NCBI GenBank assembly: GCA_024639035.1
Contig: JAHEJE010000149.1
Coordinates: 1 to 7,297 of the forward strand
Direction: 5' to 3'
DNA length: 7,297 nt
Origin: Alphaproteobacteria bacterium
GTDB taxonomy: Bacteria; Pseudomonadota; Alphaproteobacteria; Rhizobiales; Aestuariivirgaceae
The notes below the pieces were generated by a model. That model saw only the letters and a list, made by a program, of their open reading frames with translations. It was not told the origin of the DNA and made no database searches. The position numbers and the translations under genes are program-made. Below are positions 5,998 through 7,297 of this stretch, piece after piece; within the stretch, counting starts at the first letter, position 1, and each line of letters opens with the position of its first letter.

Positions 5998-6126
5998 TGG
6001 CGTGATCCTTTATCCGGCTTCTGAAATGCTGAGCATTAAGACAATGTTTACCCTGTTTCGGAAGGGCGCCTTAAGCCTTGCACGATAAAATTTTGTCAAA
6101 TTACTGGGATTGAAGGGTGATTCAAC
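5998..6126. promoter_or_regulatory. Divergent spacer between GST and histidine kinase genes
   Basis: The 129 bp hold the AAGGA site of GST, the 13-bp palindrome, an AT-rich patch (GATAAAATTTTGTCAAATTA, 6083-6102) and the GAAGGGTG site of the kinase gene. Divergent promoters are expected; TTGCAC at 6079 is a possible plus-strand -35 element but has no clear -10 partner. Confidence 0.4.
6025..6037. promoter_or_regulatory. 13-bp perfect palindrome AATGCT-G-AGCATT in the GST/kinase spacer
   Basis: Two six-base arms around a single G, 28 bp upstream of the GST start codon and 90 bp upstream of the kinase start codon. Size and place suit a dimeric regulator's operator, most likely acting on GST. 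The binder is unknown and the arms are short, so chance is possible. Confidence 0.35.
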
Positions 6127-7297
6127 ATGGCAGACACGGCCCGCGCTGCGTTGCGGGATGCCACACCGATTTCCAAGGGCCCCACCATGTGGGAGCGTCC
6201 CGACGATATCCCATGGGAACGCGACCTGCTCACGCTTTTCGTGCGTAACCAACTCAGGGTCGCGATGGTCCTGCCGGTACTTGCTCTGGTTTTTGCCGCA
6301 ACCAATCTGATCTGGATCCACTGGGCCGCCTGTCTTGCCTGGTTTTCCTGTGCCCTGCTCAGTCAGGGCGTGCAGGTCTACCTGTGCCGCCTGCACCAGC
6401 AGCAGCGCAAGGAGTCCGCCCTGAAGATGAACGAATGGATCGGCATGCTGGCGGCCTCCGAATTCCTCTATGCCTCGAGTTGGTCATTGCCGCTGTACCT
6501 GTTCTGGCAGGACGGCAACGCCGTTCAGCACACCTTCCTGGTCGCATCGCTGATGGCAACCGTGGCGGTGCGCATCATGGTCGCCAGCAACTTCATGCCT
6601 GTCGTCGTCGCCGGCACCGGCTTCATCGCTTTCAGCATCCTGGTCAGATGCACCATGCAGGGTGAGCCGTATTATGTGGCCCTCGGTGCCATGGTGATCG
6701 TCACCGTGGTGTTCTTTTTCCAGTTGGCCCGGCGGCTCCAGGCCACCGCCCGCGACATGCTGATCTTCAAGTCGCAGCGCGAACAGCTCATCGTCGAGCT
6801 TCAGGCCGCCAAGGACCAGGCCGAAGCGGCGCGCAGCCAGGCCGAGGATGCCAACAAGGCCAAGTCCCGCTTCCTGGCCACCATGAGCCATGAGTTGCGC
6901 ACCCCGTTGAACGCGATCATGGGATTCTCGGAGATCCTCAGCCACGAGATGATGGGCCCGCACGCGGTCTCGGCCTACAAGGACTATTCTTCCGACATCC
7001 ACCATTCCGGCCACTACCTGCTCAACCTGATCAATGACATCCTCGATCTGTCGCGTATCGAGGCCGGCCGCCGCGAGGTTCTCGATGAGCCGGTATCGAT
7101 CGCCAACGAAGCCCTCGACTGCATCAAGCTGGTCAACTTCAAGGCCCGCGAAAAGAAGCAGGCGATCCACACGGACTTCCCCGATGACCTGCCGCGGCTT
7201 TCCGGCGACCGCCGCTCGATCCGCCAGATCTGGCTCAACCTGCTGGCCAATGCGGTCAAGTTCACTCAGTCCGGCGGCGAGATCAGGATGGCGGCAT
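6127..7297 (+). CDS. Membrane sensor histidine kinase (PdhS/DivJ-like), C-terminus outside window
   Basis: The first 390 residues of a two-component sensor kinase. After a 35-residue cytoplasmic start come about six hydrophobic helices (roughly 43-63, 66-86, 104-126, 136-154, 156-175 and 183-201) with short loops, so sensing is probably within or at the membrane. A charged coiled coil follows (about 205-247, LQAAKDQAEAARSQAEDA). The HisKA dimerisation domain holds the H box FLATMSHELRTPLNAI with phospho-acceptor His255, then LLNLINDILDLSRIEAG at 298-314. The HATPase_c domain begins near 360, with the N box QIWLNLLANAVKFT at 367-380 (Asn371 and Asn375); the G boxes lie outside. There is no PAS domain in this part. 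ATG 6127 has GAAGGGTG eight bases upstream. HisKA of this type is frequent in alphaproteobacterial cell-cycle kinases, but the signal and partner regulator are not visible here. Confidence 0.95.
   Translation, partial: MADTARAALRDATPISKGPTMWERPDDIPWERDLLTLFVRNQLRVAMVLPVLALVFAATNLIWIHWAACLAWFSCALLSQGVQVYLCRLHQQQRKESALKMNEWIGMLAASEFLYASSWSLPLYLFWQDGNAVQHTFLVASLMATVAVRIMVASNFMPVVVAGTGFIAFSILVRCTMQGEPYYVALGAMVIVTVVFFFQLARRLQATARDMLIFKSQREQLIVELQAAKDQAEAARSQAEDANKAKSRFLATMSHELRTPLNAIMGFSEILSHEMMGPHAVSAYKDYSSDIHHSGHYLLNLINDILDLSRIEAGRREVLDEPVSIANEALDCIKLVNFKAREKKQAIHTDFPDDLPRLSGDRRSIRQIWLNLLANAVKFTQSGGEIRMAA

Noticed and set aside
6484..7170. 228-codon minus-strand frame opposite the histidine kinase
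   Set aside because: Antisense shadow of clear kinase helices and H box; its Asp/Gly/His-rich product is typical of reversed GC-rich coding DNA.

Overview
The window reads as ordinary chromosomal DNA of a high-GC alphaproteobacterium. The evidence is strong GC bias at third codon positions, long open frames on the non-coding strand, and gene types common in that class: an Mrp/ApbC protein, an IclR regulator, a glutathione S-transferase and a hybrid-type membrane histidine kinase. I cannot fix the order or genus. No transposase, phage gene, tRNA, rRNA or CRISPR array is visible.

Layout. From 2026 leftward to the window edge (minus strand) one unbroken reading frame starts as a complete 10-helix EamA/DMT permease. 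It continues without a stop through a 57-residue linker into a two-helix segment, an Ala-rich amphipathic stretch and a Pro-Glu repeat that leaves the window. Immediately upstream on the same strand (3175-2045) lies mrp/apbC, an Fe-S cluster carrier ATPase, 18 bp from the permease and probably in one transcript. A gap with a GC-rich hairpin separates it from an IclR-family regulator (4136-3279, minus). About 250 bp of divergent control region follows, carrying three head-to-tail 7-bp TGGTAT repeats. A small two-helix membrane protein of unknown family lies on the plus strand (about 4391-4747) and has no clear ATG start.

It converges on a minus-strand pair: a glutathione S-transferase (5997-5386) whose stop overlaps by one base the start of a uracil-DNA glycosylase-family protein (5386-4763). 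After a 129-bp divergent spacer holding a 13-bp palindrome, a six-helix sensor histidine kinase runs on the plus strand from 6127 past the right edge.

How they relate. Apart from mrp-permease and GST-UDG, which look cotranscribed, the genes are separate functions and I see no single pathway. The item most worth a second look is the left-hand open frame: a permease joined in frame to a long low-complexity tail, or two genes whose intervening stop has been lost.
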